Shown: piece by piece, positions 28,412 to 36,523 of the stretch
Layout: every line of letters begins with the position of its first letter
Numbering within the stretch: the first letter of the stretch is position 1
Origin: Streptomyces sp. NRRL S-350
Lineage (GTDB): Bacteria; Actinomycetota; Actinomycetes; Streptomycetales; Streptomycetaceae
Direction of reading: 5' to 3'
Length of the DNA stretch: 42,725 nucleotides
Assembly: GCF_000719705.1 (NCBI RefSeq)
Contig: NZ_JOHO01000059.1
Location: 1 to 42,725, forward strand
Notes under the pieces: generated by a model
What the model was told of the DNA's origin: nothing
Seen by the model: only the letters and a program-made list of their open reading frames with translations
Database searches by the model: none
Made by a program: the position numbers and the translations under genes

Positions 28412-29356
28412 TCAGACGCCGTCGGTCAGCTCGCGGGCGCGCTTGACGTCGTCGGCCATCCGGTCCAGCAGCGCCTCGATGGAGTCGAACTTCTCCATCC
28501 CGCGCAGGTAGGCCAGGAAGTCCACCGCGACGTGCAGCCCGTACAGGTCCAGGCCGACCCGGTCGATGGCGTACGCCTCGACGGTACGGGCGGTGCCGTC
28601 GAAGGTCGGGTTGGTGCCCACCGAGATCGCCGCCGGCATCCGCTCGCCGTCCGCCGTCAGCCAGCCCGCGTACACGCCGTCGGCGGGGATCGCGCTGTGC
28701 GGCACGGTGTCGACGTTGGCGGTCGGGTAGCCCAGCTCGCGGCCGCGCTGCGCGCCGCGCACCACCTCGCCCTCGACCCGGTGCGGACGGCCGAGCACCT
28801 CGTGGGCGCCGGCCATGTCCCCCGTCTCCACCAGCCTGCGGGTCAGGCTGGAGGAGAACGGCTCGCCGTCCCCGGCCGTGCCGCACACCTGCAGGTCGAC
28901 CACCTCGACCTCGAAGTCGTCCGCCCGGCCCAGCTCGGTGAGCAGCGCGACGTCCCCGGCGGCCCGGTGCCCGAAGCGGAAGTTGGGGCCCTCGATGACG
29001 ACCCGCGCGTGCAGCGCGTCCACCAGGACCTGCCGGACGAAGGTCTCCGGGGACTCCTTCGAGAACTCGGTGGTGAACGGCAGCACCAGCACCGCGTCCA
29101 CCCCGAGCTCCGCGATCAGCTCGGCGCGGCGCGGGTGCGGCGCGAGCAGCGGCGGGTGGCTGCCCGGGCGGATGACCTCCCGCGGGTGCGGGTCGAAGGT
29201 CACCACGACCGCGGGGAGGCCGAGTTCGCGGGCCCGCTCGACCGCCCGCCCGATGATCAGCTGATGCCCGCGGTGGACCCCGTCGAACGAGCCGATGGTG
29301 ACGACGCTGCGTCCCCAGTCACCGGGGATCTCCTCCAGGCCACGCCAGCGCTGCAC
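28412..29356 (-). CDS. ribF: Bifunctional riboflavin kinase/FAD synthetase
   Basis: RibF converts riboflavin to FMN and FMN to FAD in the cytoplasm. The N-terminal adenylyltransferase part has SFDGVHRGHQ (about 23-32) and TFDPHPREV (about 53-61). The C-terminal flavokinase part carries the family signature GRELGYPTANV (about 204-214), then NPTFDG. Length 314 residues is normal. The start is GTG at 29356 with AAGGAG nine bases upstream. The upstream neighbour is the STAND-like gene, whose stop lies 93 bases away, and the gap has a small hairpin and an AT-rich stretch, so ribF may have its own promoter. Confidence 0.95.
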   Translation of the reverse strand: MQRWRGLEEIPGDWGRSVVTIGSFDGVHRGHQLIIGRAVERARELGLPAVVVTFDPHPREVIRPGSHPPLLAPHPRRAELIAELGVDAVLVLPFTTEFSKESPETFVRQVLVDALHARVVIEGPNFRFGHRAAGDVALLTELGRADDFEVEVVDLQVCGTAGDGEPFSSSLTRRLVETGDMAGAHEVLGRPHRVEGEVVRGAQRGRELGYPTANVDTVPHSAIPADGVYAGWLTADGERMPAAISVGTNPTFDGTARTVEAYAIDRVGLDLYGLHVAVDFLAYLRGMEKFDSIEALLDRMADDVKRARELTDGV

Positions 29357-29449
29357 CTGACCGCTCCTTGTTCCGTACGGCGCGTACCCTCTGTACGCTC
29401 AAACGCTCAAAACCCGAACCCCTATAGCGTGCCATGCGCCTGCCCGGGC

Positions 29450-32400
29450 TCAGGCACCGGAATGCGGGTTGAGCGCACCGGCGGCCGCGCGGCCCACCCC
29501 GGTCGCGGTCCGCTCCGCCTCGGCCGCGGCGTACTGCGGATCCCGGCCGGCCGCCGCCAGGGCCCGCATCCGGACCAGCCGGGGGCCGTCCGGAGCGGTC
29601 GGCGCGGCGTCCCGCGGCCAGCGGACCAGCAGCAGGGCGAAGGCCGCGAACCGTCCGGCGCAGCGCACCAGCAGTTCGTCGGCGTCCGGCAGGCCGGGAG
29701 CGGCGCGGGCCAGCACCGCGCGGGCGCGGGCGGGCTTCTCGGCCGCGCAGTGCTCGGCGAGCCGCTCCACGGCGGCGGTGAGCACCGCCGGGTCGGCCTC
29801 GGTGGCGAGCAGGGTGTCCAGCAGCTCGCAGCGCAGCGCGTCCGCCGCCGGGTCGGCCACGGGCCGGGACAGCACCTCGGCGAACGGCACCCGCGCCGCC
29901 GCCGTACGGGCGGCCAGGGCGGCGCCGAGCAGGACCCGCAGTTCCAGCCGGTCGGCCGGGCCGACGGCGCCGCCCCGCGCCAGCCGGCGGCCGAGGTAGT
30001 CGACGGCGACCGGGCCGGCCAGCGCCGGGTGCGCCCGCAGCAGCCGGGCGGCCAGGTCGGCGCCCCGCCGGACGGCCCCCGGGGCGGCGGCGTCGGCGAG
30101 CACCCGCAGCGTCTCGGCGGGGGCCGCGCCGGGCGCCGCCAGCCGGTCGGCGAGCGCGGCCAGGACGGCCTCCGGGTCGCTCTCCAGGGCCGGGGCGAGC
30201 GCCCTCGGGGTCAGGAAGGCGTCGCCGCCGGCCCGGTGCAGGGCGAGCGCGGCCGGGAGGTGCCCGGCCCGGGTCGCCGGGTCGCGGACCAGCAGGGCCA
30301 GCGCCGCGCCGTGCAGACCGGGCTCCTCCTCGCGGGCGAGCAGGGTCAGCGCGGCGTACCTCAGCAGCTCGGCTCCGGCGCCGGTCGCGTACGGGGCGGT
30401 CCGCAGCCCGTGCACGGCCGCGGCGACGTGCCGTTCTGGCCGCCGGTCGTGGCTCCAGCGGTCCACCGCGCGGCACAGCGCGGACGGCTCCTCGGCGGCG
30501 AGCACGGTGAGCAGCGCGTCCGCCCGCGGGTGCGCCGCGGCGGCCAGCGCGTCGGCCAACTCGTCCAGGGCGAGCCGACGGTGGGCGTACAGCAGGTCGT
30601 GGGCGAGGTCGGCGACGACTCGGCACCCGCCGGGGCCGGCGCGGCCCGGCAGGCCGCGCGGGTCGTCGAACCAGGCGCACAGCAGCGGGAACACCGCGAC
30701 CGGGTCGGCCCGCAGCCGCGCGGCCACCGCGTCGAGGAAGCGCTGCCCGGGGCCGTCGGCGACCACCAGGCGGCGGAGCAGCGCGAGTTCGGTCTCGGCG
30801 GGCAGGCCGAGTCCGGTCCAGAACGCCGGGCCGAAGCGGCCGAGTCCGGCGGCCGGGAAGGCTGCCGCCCCAGCCGCCGCTCCGCCCGCCACCCCGCCTG
30901 CCGCGCCGGCCCGTTCGGCGATCCGCCCGGCCAACTGGTCGAGCAGCGCCCGGTGTTCGGTGACGTCCGGGCTGGCGGCGAGGCCGGCGGTGAGCAACCG
31001 GGCCGCCCACCAGGCGGGTTCGCTGCCGGGCGGGCGCAGGTCCAGGGCGCGCCAGATCCGGTGCAGCCACGGGTCCAGGGCGGGCGCGCCCCAGGTCTCG
31101 GCGACCCGGCTCAGTGCGGCGGCGACCGGGCCGATCCGGTGGCGGGGGACGGTGTACGCCCGGGCGGCCGCGCCGGGCCGTCCTTCTCCGCCTCCGACCC
31201 CGCCCCCGACCCCGCCCCCGGTTCCCGCCCCGGGCTCGTCACCGGACCAGGGGGGCGTGTCCTCGTCCTCGCCGAGCAGCAGCCGCAGCGCCGCGTCCAG
31301 GTCCAGGTGCAGGCCCTGCAGCCAGTCGGCGAACTCCCCGTGCGCGAAGCGGAACCCGGGGCCGGCGGGCACGAACAGGCCGTCGGCGAGCACCGCCGCG
31401 GCCCAGCCGCCGTCGGCCGGGAACAGCTCTTCGAAGGCCGCCCGGTCCAGCCCGCCCGGCTCGGTGCCGAGCATCCGCCGGGCGCCCTCGTGGACCCGCC
31501 CGGCCACCGCCGCCGCGAGTCGGCGCACCCGCCCGGGCGGCGGTGCGCCGGGCCGGGCGGCGCCCCGCCGGTGGGCGCCGGGGCGCCGCGTCCGGCCGTC
31601 CTCGGCGAGCCGCTGGGCCACCCGCAGGCAGCGCAGGTCCAGGAAGGCGCCGAACAGCTCGCCCCGGCTCGCCGTGCCGTCCCGCAGCCCCTCCGCCCAC
31701 AGTTCGCCGGCCAGCCGGAGAACCAGCGGGTGCCGGGCGTCCTCGGCGGCGGTCGGCCGGTCCGGCGGCAGCCCGTACCGGCGGCGCACCCGCTCGGCGG
31801 CCTCGACGGGCAGCGGGCCCAGCCGCTGCCCGATCAGGCTGGGCGCGCCCGGGCCGCCGCCGTCCATCCGGATGGTGGGGGCGCTGCTCAGGTCGCCGTC
31901 CGGGTGCGGCTCCTGCTCCTGGCCCCGGTGGGCGCCCGGTGTGCCGCCGCCCCAGGTCTCGGCTGCCAGGCGGTCCCAGAGCTCCTCCCCGCAGGCGGTC
32001 AGCAGCCGCGCCCCGCAGCCGGTGAGCCACTGGCCGGCGCCGCGCAGCCAGCGCGCGTCCAGCGGGGCCGGGGCCTCCTCCGGGCCGTCCAGGACCACCA
32101 GCAGCGGCCGCCCGGCCGCCGCGCACAGTGCCGCCACCGGTTCCGGGGCGGGCGCCGGGATGCCGAGCCCGGCCGCCGTGGCGGCCAGTGCCCGCTCCAT
32201 CGGGTCGGCGAGCGAGCGGTCCTCGGCGCGCAGGTCGGCGCCGCGCAGCCAGAGGGTGGGCAGCGGCGCGTGGGCGCCGGAGCGGCGGACGGCGAGCGCG
32301 GCGAGTTCGGTGGAGCGCCCGCTGCCGGGGGCGCCGACCAGCGCGGTGACGGTCGCGGGCGGCTCCTCCCCGGCCAGGCCGTCCGGCCGGTCCACCCGGT

Positions 32401-33145
32401 CCGCGGCGAGCCCGGCCACCCGTCCGGGCCCGGCCCCGGCGGCCGACAGCTGGGCGGCGGTCAGCCGCAGCACCCCGGCCAGGTTGAGCGCCGACCCGTA
32501 GGCGGGCACGGCCGCCGCGTTGCGGGCCAGCAGCCCGGCCAGCACCTCCGCGGCCTCCACCGCCCCCGCGGGGCCGGTACCGGGGCTCCCCGCCGCCACC
32601 GCCGGCAGTGCCCCGCCGTGCTGGGGCCCCCGTACGGCGGGCGCGGCCAGCGCGATCACCGCCCCGCTGCGCGCGTCCAGCACCGGCGAGCCGGCCGGCA
32701 CCGTGACGCCGCCGACCACCGGCACATCCAGGAGCAGCACCCCGCCGAGCAGGTGCCCGCCGTAGGCGGCACCGGTGAGCCCGAGCAGTCCGCAGCGCAG
32801 TGCGACCGCCCGGCCGTCCTCCCCCTCCAGCGCGGGCAGCAGCACCTCGCGCCCCGCCCCGGCCGCGCCCACCGGCAGCGGCGGCACCGGGAGGCCGCCG
32901 ACCCCGTCGGTGCGCAGCACCGCGAGGCCGTACTGGGGCAGCGGCAGGACGGCGTCCGGGCCCAGCACCCGGGTCTGGCCGCCGGGGGTGTGCAGGACGA
33001 TCCGGTCCAGTCCGGCCACGCTCTCGTGTGCGGTGAGCACCCCGCCCTGCGGGTCGGCGACGAACCCCAAGCCGCGCAACCGCCCGTTGAGGTCGCGGAT
33101 CCGCAGCAGGTAGCGCCCCGGATCGCCGTCCGGAAATCCCGGCAT
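29450..33145 (-). CDS. Degenerate trypsin-like domain fused to STAND/NACHT-like NTPase
   Basis: The 1231-residue protein has three parts. First, residues about 10-175 resemble a trypsin-like peptidase (GFVADPQGGVLTAHES, then GLAVLRT, then AGSPVLDARSGAVIAL). The His is present (H40), but the Asp position reads Gly (GLAVL, about 73-77) and the nucleophile position in GxSG reads Ala151. Second, a P-loop GAPGSGRST (271-279) has Arg instead of Lys, with Walker B LLVVLDGPEE (about 348-357) and a helical C-terminal portion of NACHT/STAND type (FRFAHGEFADWLQGLHL). Third, about 500 residues of Ala/Leu-rich helical repeats follow. Regulated signalling, defence or scaffolding would all fit. The start is ATG at 33145 with AGGGGG seven bases away. 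Confidence 0.65.
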   Translation of the reverse strand: MPGFPDGDPGRYLLRIRDLNGRLRGLGFVADPQGGVLTAHESVAGLDRIVLHTPGGQTRVLGPDAVLPLPQYGLAVLRTDGVGGLPVPPLPVGAAGAGREVLLPALEGEDGRAVALRCGLLGLTGAAYGGHLLGGVLLLDVPVVGGVTVPAGSPVLDARSGAVIALAAPAVRGPQHGGALPAVAAGSPGTGPAGAVEAAEVLAGLLARNAAAVPAYGSALNLAGVLRLTAAQLSAAGAGPGRVAGLAADRVDRPDGLAGEEPPATVTALVGAPGSGRSTELAALAVRRSGAHAPLPTLWLRGADLRAEDRSLADPMERALAATAAGLGIPAPAPEPVAALCAAAGRPLLVVLDGPEEAPAPLDARWLRGAGQWLTGCGARLLTACGEELWDRLAAETWGGGTPGAHRGQEQEPHPDGDLSSAPTIRMDGGGPGAPSLIGQRLGPLPVEAAERVRRRYGLPPDRPTAAEDARHPLVLRLAGELWAEGLRDGTASRGELFGAFLDLRCLRVAQRLAEDGRTRRPGAHRRGAARPGAPPPGRVRRLAAAVAGRVHEGARRMLGTEPGGLDRAAFEELFPADGGWAAAVLADGLFVPAGPGFRFAHGEFADWLQGLHLDLDAALRLLLGEDEDTPPWSGDEPGAGTGGGVGGGVGGGEGRPGAAARAYTVPRHRIGPVAAALSRVAETWGAPALDPWLHRIWRALDLRPPGSEPAWWAARLLTAGLAASPDVTEHRALLDQLAGRIAERAGAAGGVAGGAAAGAAAFPAAGLGRFGPAFWTGLGLPAETELALLRRLVVADGPGQRFLDAVAARLRADPVAVFPLLCAWFDDPRGLPGRAGPGGCRVVADLAHDLLYAHRRLALDELADALAAAAHPRADALLTVLAAEEPSALCRAVDRWSHDRRPERHVAAAVHGLRTAPYATGAGAELLRYAALTLLAREEEPGLHGAALALLVRDPATRAGHLPAALALHRAGGDAFLTPRALAPALESDPEAVLAALADRLAAPGAAPAETLRVLADAAAPGAVRRGADLAARLLRAHPALAGPVAVDYLGRRLARGGAVGPADRLELRVLLGAALAARTAAARVPFAEVLSRPVADPAADALRCELLDTLLATEADPAVLTAAVERLAEHCAAEKPARARAVLARAAPGLPDADELLVRCAGRFAAFALLLVRWPRDAAPTAPDGPRLVRMRALAAAGRDPQYAAAEAERTATGVGRAAAGALNPHSGA

Positions 33146-33284
33146 CTGTGTCCCCCTCGACCGTTGCTCGCCCACCGCCGGGAGCCTGCCCGCCGGGAGG
33201 GCGGTCCGACCGCGCCTGCGCCGCTCACCACGGGCGTTCACCTCGCGCGCTCCTCCGTGCGAGTGACCCTTCACGATCGAGTGA

Positions 33285-33347
33285 CGGAGCCCCGAAAAGT
33301 GCCGGAGACCCGAAAGACGGAGACCCGAAAGACGGAGCCCCGAAAAG
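33285..33347. repeat. CGGAGACCCGAAAGA tandem repeats
   Basis: Four units are found: an 18-base first unit (33285-33302), two identical CGGAGACCCGAAAGA units (33303-33317 and 33318-33332) and CGGAGCCCCGAAAAG (33333-33347). They lie between the truB terminator and the STAND-like gene start, in its likely promoter region. Confidence 0.7.
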
Positions 33348-33353
33348 GGAGAA

Positions 33354-33381
33354 CCCCCGCCGGGAGGACTCCCGACGGGGG
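33354..33381 (-). terminator. truB terminator
   Basis: Twelve-base arms CCCCCGCCGGGA and TCCCGACGGGGG with one mismatch fold around a GGAC loop. The hairpin starts 17 bases past the truB stop. Confidence 0.7.
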
Positions 33382-33398
33382 TGGCGGAGAGACCGGGC

Positions 33399-34328
33399 TC
33401 AGCCGACGAAGACCGCGACCGGCTTCGCCTGCCCGTCCTTCTCCTCGACCAGCGCGAGGAAGCGCCCGTCCGGCGCGAACACCGCTATCGGCCCGTCCAC
33501 GCCCATCCCGGGCGCCTTCAGCCGGGCGCCGTGCGAGAGCTTCTGCGCCGCCGCCTCGTCCAGGTCCCAGCGCGGGAAGGCCGCCGCCGCGGCCGCCGCG
33601 ATCGGCAGCACCTCCAGCCCCGTCGCGGAGTCGCCGGTGACGGCGGCCTCCAACTGCTCCAGGGTGCGGGCCGACTCCACCCCGTACGGCCCGACCCTGG
33701 TGCGCCGCAGCGCCGTCAGGTGGCCGCCGACGCCCAGCCCGGCGCCCAGGTCCCGGGCCAGCGCGCGGATGTAGGTGCCGGAGGAGCACTCCACGGTGAC
33801 GTCCAGGTCGATCACCGGCGTGCCGTCCTCGGCGACCGCCGCGCGCTGCGCGTGCACCGTGAAGGAGTGGATGGTGGTCGGCCGGGCCGCCAGCTCGAAG
33901 TCCTCGCCCTCGCGCACCCGCGCGTACGAGCGCTTGCCGTCGATCTTGATCGCGCTGACCTTGGACGGCACCTGCAGGATCTCGCCGGTGAGCGCCGCGA
34001 TCCCGGCGTCGATCGCCTCCCGGGTGACGGCGTCGGCCGCCGTCGAGGAGGTGACCTCGCCCTCCCGGTCGTCGGTGACGGTGGTCTGGCCGAGCCGGAT
34101 CGTGGCCTCGTACGTCTTGGCGGTCAGCATGAGGTGGCCGAGCAGCCGGGTGGCCCGCTCGACGCCGATCACCAGCACGCCGGTGGCCATCGGGTCCAGG
34201 GTGCCGGCGTGCCCGACCTTCCGGGTCCCGGCCAGCCACCGCAGCTTGGCGACGACCCCGTGGGAGGTGATGCCCTCGGGCTTGTCGACGATCACCAGGC
34301 CGTCCGGGCCGGTGCCTTTGCGCTTCAT
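33399..34328 (-). CDS. truB: tRNA pseudouridine(55) synthase
   Basis: TruB makes pseudouridine 55 in the T-loop of tRNAs. The 309-residue protein has the motif-II segment GHAGTLDPMATG with catalytic Asp45. LVIVDKPEGITSH (about 11-23) and the KTYEATIRLG segment fit the family, and SSGTYIRALARDLG is the motif-III region. A C-terminal PUA-like part reads PRWDLDE...SHGARL. The start is ATG at 34328 behind a weak GAGAAAG. It ends the rbfA-nrnA-truB group; the nrnA stop lies 48 bases upstream. A 14-base direct repeat (GCAGG(G/A)TGCTCAAC) occupies part of that gap. Confidence 0.96.
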   Translation of the reverse strand: MKRKGTGPDGLVIVDKPEGITSHGVVAKLRWLAGTRKVGHAGTLDPMATGVLVIGVERATRLLGHLMLTAKTYEATIRLGQTTVTDDREGEVTSSTAADAVTREAIDAGIAALTGEILQVPSKVSAIKIDGKRSYARVREGEDFELAARPTTIHSFTVHAQRAAVAEDGTPVIDLDVTVECSSGTYIRALARDLGAGLGVGGHLTALRRTRVGPYGVESARTLEQLEAAVTGDSATGLEVLPIAAAAAAAFPRWDLDEAAAQKLSHGARLKAPGMGVDGPIAVFAPDGRFLALVEEKDGQAKPVAVFVG

Positions 34329-34376
34329 CGGGTTCTTTCTCTGAAAACGACATGCAGGGTGCTCAACGCAGGATGC

Positions 34377-35480
34377 TCAACGTACCGGCAGCAGCGCGCT
34401 CCTGAACCGCTCGACCACCGTCGCCACGTCCTCGCGGACGCTGAACCCGGCCGCGAAGACGTGCCCCCCGCCGCCCAGTCGGGCGCAGGCCGCGGCGACG
34501 TCCACCGCGCCCTTGGAGCGCGACGAGCCGCGCAGCGTGCCGTCCGGGTCCTGCTTGAGCACCAGCGCCACCTCCGCCTCGGCCGGGCGTCGCAGGACGT
34601 CGATCAGCCCCTCGATCTCCTCTACCGTGACGCTGAACAGCGCCAGGTCCTGGTACGGCACCCAGGTCCACACCAGGCCCAGCCCGCCCGCCGCCTCCGG
34701 CTCGTACACCGCCCGGTCGAGCGCGCCCGCGAGCACCTTGAGGTAGCCGAAGGAGGAGGTGTCCCACAGCTGCCGGGAGATCAGGTCGTGCCGGATGCCG
34801 GTGGCCAGCAGCCGGCCGGCGAGCTCGTGGGTGGCGGGGGTGGTCGCCCGGTACTTGAACGAGCCGGTGTCGGTGGCGACACCCGTGTAGAGGCAGGTGG
34901 CCAGGTCCTGGTCGAGTTCGACGCCGAGGCGGCGCAGCAGTTCGTCGACCAGTACGGCCGTGGCCGGCGCGGTCGGGTCGATCAACTGGTGGGTGCCGAA
35001 GCCCGGGTTGGAGGCGTGGTGGTCGAACACCACCAGGACGGGCGCGGCGAAGGCCTTGTCGTGCAGCAGGCCCAGCCGGCTCTCGGCGGCCACGTCGAAG
35101 CAGAGCACCAGCTCGGGCACCTCGGGCACCTCAGCGGCCGGCACGATCAGCTCCTGGCCGGGCAGGAAGGTCAGCGACTCGGGCACGATCTGCGGGTCGT
35201 CGCCGAAGGAGACCCGCACCTGCTTGCCGAGCGCGCGCAGCGCCAGCGCGGCGGCCAGCGAGGAGCCCAGCGCGTCGCCGTCGGGGCAGATGTGGCAGAT
35301 CAGGTCGATCGACCCGGCCCGCCCGATCTCCGCCACCACCTGCTGCCAGAGCAGCTCGAAACCGCTCTCCTCGGCGCGCGGGCCGGGGAGCGCCGCGAGG
35401 GCACCCTCCACCGTGCTGGTGGAGGACGCCCCCGTGGTCGATCCGGCTCGCGAGGCGGCCTCCGCCGACTCACCCGCCAT
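34377..35480 (-). CDS. nrnA: DHH/DHHA1 phosphoesterase, NrnA-type oligoribonuclease/pAp phosphatase
   Basis: NrnA enzymes degrade short RNAs to mononucleotides and dephosphorylate pAp. The 367-residue protein has the first DHH-family motif CHICPDGDALGSS (about 62-74). FDHHASN (about 151-157), LYTGVATDTGSF (about 195-206) and the C-terminal DHHA1 signature GGGGHVFAAG (about 336-345) follow in the expected order. A Ser/Thr/Ala-rich leader of about 25 residues precedes the domain and may not be part of the fold. The start is ATG at 35480, two bases after the rbfA stop. The group rbfA-nrnA-truB is a common bacterial order. Confidence 0.92.
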   Translation of the reverse strand: MAGESAEAASRAGSTTGASSTSTVEGALAALPGPRAEESGFELLWQQVVAEIGRAGSIDLICHICPDGDALGSSLAAALALRALGKQVRVSFGDDPQIVPESLTFLPGQELIVPAAEVPEVPELVLCFDVAAESRLGLLHDKAFAAPVLVVFDHHASNPGFGTHQLIDPTAPATAVLVDELLRRLGVELDQDLATCLYTGVATDTGSFKYRATTPATHELAGRLLATGIRHDLISRQLWDTSSFGYLKVLAGALDRAVYEPEAAGGLGLVWTWVPYQDLALFSVTVEEIEGLIDVLRRPAEAEVALVLKQDPDGTLRGSSRSKGAVDVAAACARLGGGGHVFAAGFSVREDVATVVERFRSALLPVR

Positions 35481-35482
35481 GA

Positions 35483-35923
35483 CTACTCGTCCTCGTCGTC
35501 ACGCTCGGCCGCCGGGGCCCGGTACGGGTCGACGTCGCCGGCGTAGGTCGCCCCGGCCGCCTGCGTGCGGACCTCGGCGTCGGAGAGCCGAGCCCGGTCG
35601 AGCAGGTCGTCGATGTTCCGGGCGTTGTCCGGCAGCGCGTCGGCGACGAAGGTCAGCGACGGCGTGTGGCGCACCCCGATCTTGCCGACCTCGGAGCGGA
35701 TCACGCCCTTGGCGCTCTCCAGCGCGGCGGCCGTGGCCTCGCGCTCGGTCTCGTCACCGAAGACGGTGTAGAAGACGGTGGCCTCGCGCAGGTCGCCGGT
35801 CACCCGGGTGTCGGTGATGGTCACGAACCCCAGTCGCGGGTCCTTGATCCGCCGTTCCAGCGTCTGGGCGACGACCACCTGGATGCGGTCGGCGAGCTTG
35901 CGCGCCCTTGCGGTGTCGGTCAC
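35483..35923 (-). CDS. rbfA: Ribosome-binding factor A
   Basis: RbfA is a KH-like assembly factor for the 30S subunit, needed for 16S 5'-end maturation. The 146-residue protein contains the family core [51 protein letters not shown], with [13 protein letters not shown] behind it. The C-terminal tail is acidic and unlikely to be folded. The start is GTG at 35923 with GAGGAGG four bases upstream; the frame is open to 36061, but the added part is not RbfA-like. It stands directly upstream of nrnA and 153 bases downstream of the DUF503 start. Confidence 0.95.
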   Translation of the reverse strand: MTDTARARKLADRIQVVVAQTLERRIKDPRLGFVTITDTRVTGDLREATVFYTVFGDETEREATAAALESAKGVIRSEVGKIGVRHTPSLTFVADALPDNARNIDDLLDRARLSDAEVRTQAAGATYAGDVDPYRAPAAERDDEDE

Positions 35924-36076
35924 GTTGCCTCCTCGTGCAATGGGCCCGGTACCCGGGCGAAGTGCGCACCCGTCGGGGCCCATGCCCCAAAGTACCGGCC
36001 CGCGCCCGGCCTTGCGGGCGCTCTCGGTCCTGATCCGTGTGAGAACGGCGACTTCCGCCACCCTGCTCCACGGCTC

Positions 36077-36373
36077 TCATTCGTCGTCGTCGGTGTGGTA
36101 CCTCCTCCTCGCGGAGAGGAGCTGTACCTCGGGGCGGCCGACGACCAGCCGCTCACAGCTGTCCAGGACCTCGGTGACGTACCCGGCTTCGCCGGAGACC
36201 ACCGCGAGGCCGATCTCGGCCCGGCGGTGCAGGTCCTGGTTCCCGGTCTCGGCAGCGCACACGCTGTACTTGCGCTGCAGTTCGGCCACGATGGGCCGCA
36301 CGATCGAACGCTTCTCCTTGAGCGAGTGGACGTCGCCCAGCAGCAGGTCGAAGGTGAGTGTTCCCACGAACAT
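36077..36373 (-). CDS. DUF503 family protein
   Basis: This is a 98-residue protein of unknown function, conserved next to infB and rbfA in Gram-positive bacteria. The family core is FVGTLTFDLLLGDVHSLKEKRSIVRPIVAELQRKY, then SVCAAETGNQDLHRRAEIGLAVVS. The fold is small alpha/beta. The start ATG at 36373 has no Shine-Dalgarno site; instead a perfect 6-bp hairpin (36380-36396) occupies the expected place. The infB terminator lies upstream, so it may have its own promoter (TAGGGT on the minus strand at 36455-36460 is a candidate -10). It lies upstream of rbfA. Confidence 0.9.
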   Translation of the reverse strand: MFVGTLTFDLLLGDVHSLKEKRSIVRPIVAELQRKYSVCAAETGNQDLHRRAEIGLAVVSGEAGYVTEVLDSCERLVVGRPEVQLLSARRRYHTDDDE

Positions 36374-36379
36374 GTGTGA

Positions 36380-36396
36380 CAGGTCTCGCCGACCTG
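36380..36396 (-). promoter_or_regulatory. Hairpin before the DUF503 start codon
   Basis: CAGGTC and GACCTG arms with a 5-base loop lie seven bases before the ATG, where a ribosome binding site would be expected. It may influence initiation; the effect cannot be read from the sequence. Confidence 0.35.
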
Positions 36397-36470
36397 GAAG
36401 GCCTCGGGGAGCAGCCCGGAACCGGGCTGGCGCCGCTACATCTGACTACCCCGGACCCTACACAGCGAGA

Positions 36471-36513
36471 CCGGGGCCGGTCGACGGAAATACCACCCGT
36501 CGACCGGCCCCGG
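36471..36513 (-). terminator. infB terminator
   Basis: Perfect 17-bp arms CCGGGGCCGGTCGACGG and CCGTCGACCGGCCCCGG with a 9-base loop lie 11 bases past the infB stop. Confidence 0.85.
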
Positions 36514-36523
36514 CTGTGACCGA

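Noticed and set aside
28532..33640. 1702-codon plus-strand open frame opposite ribF and the STAND-like gene
   Set aside because: High third-position GC leaves the opposite frames open. Composition is unnatural and real domains lie on the minus strand.
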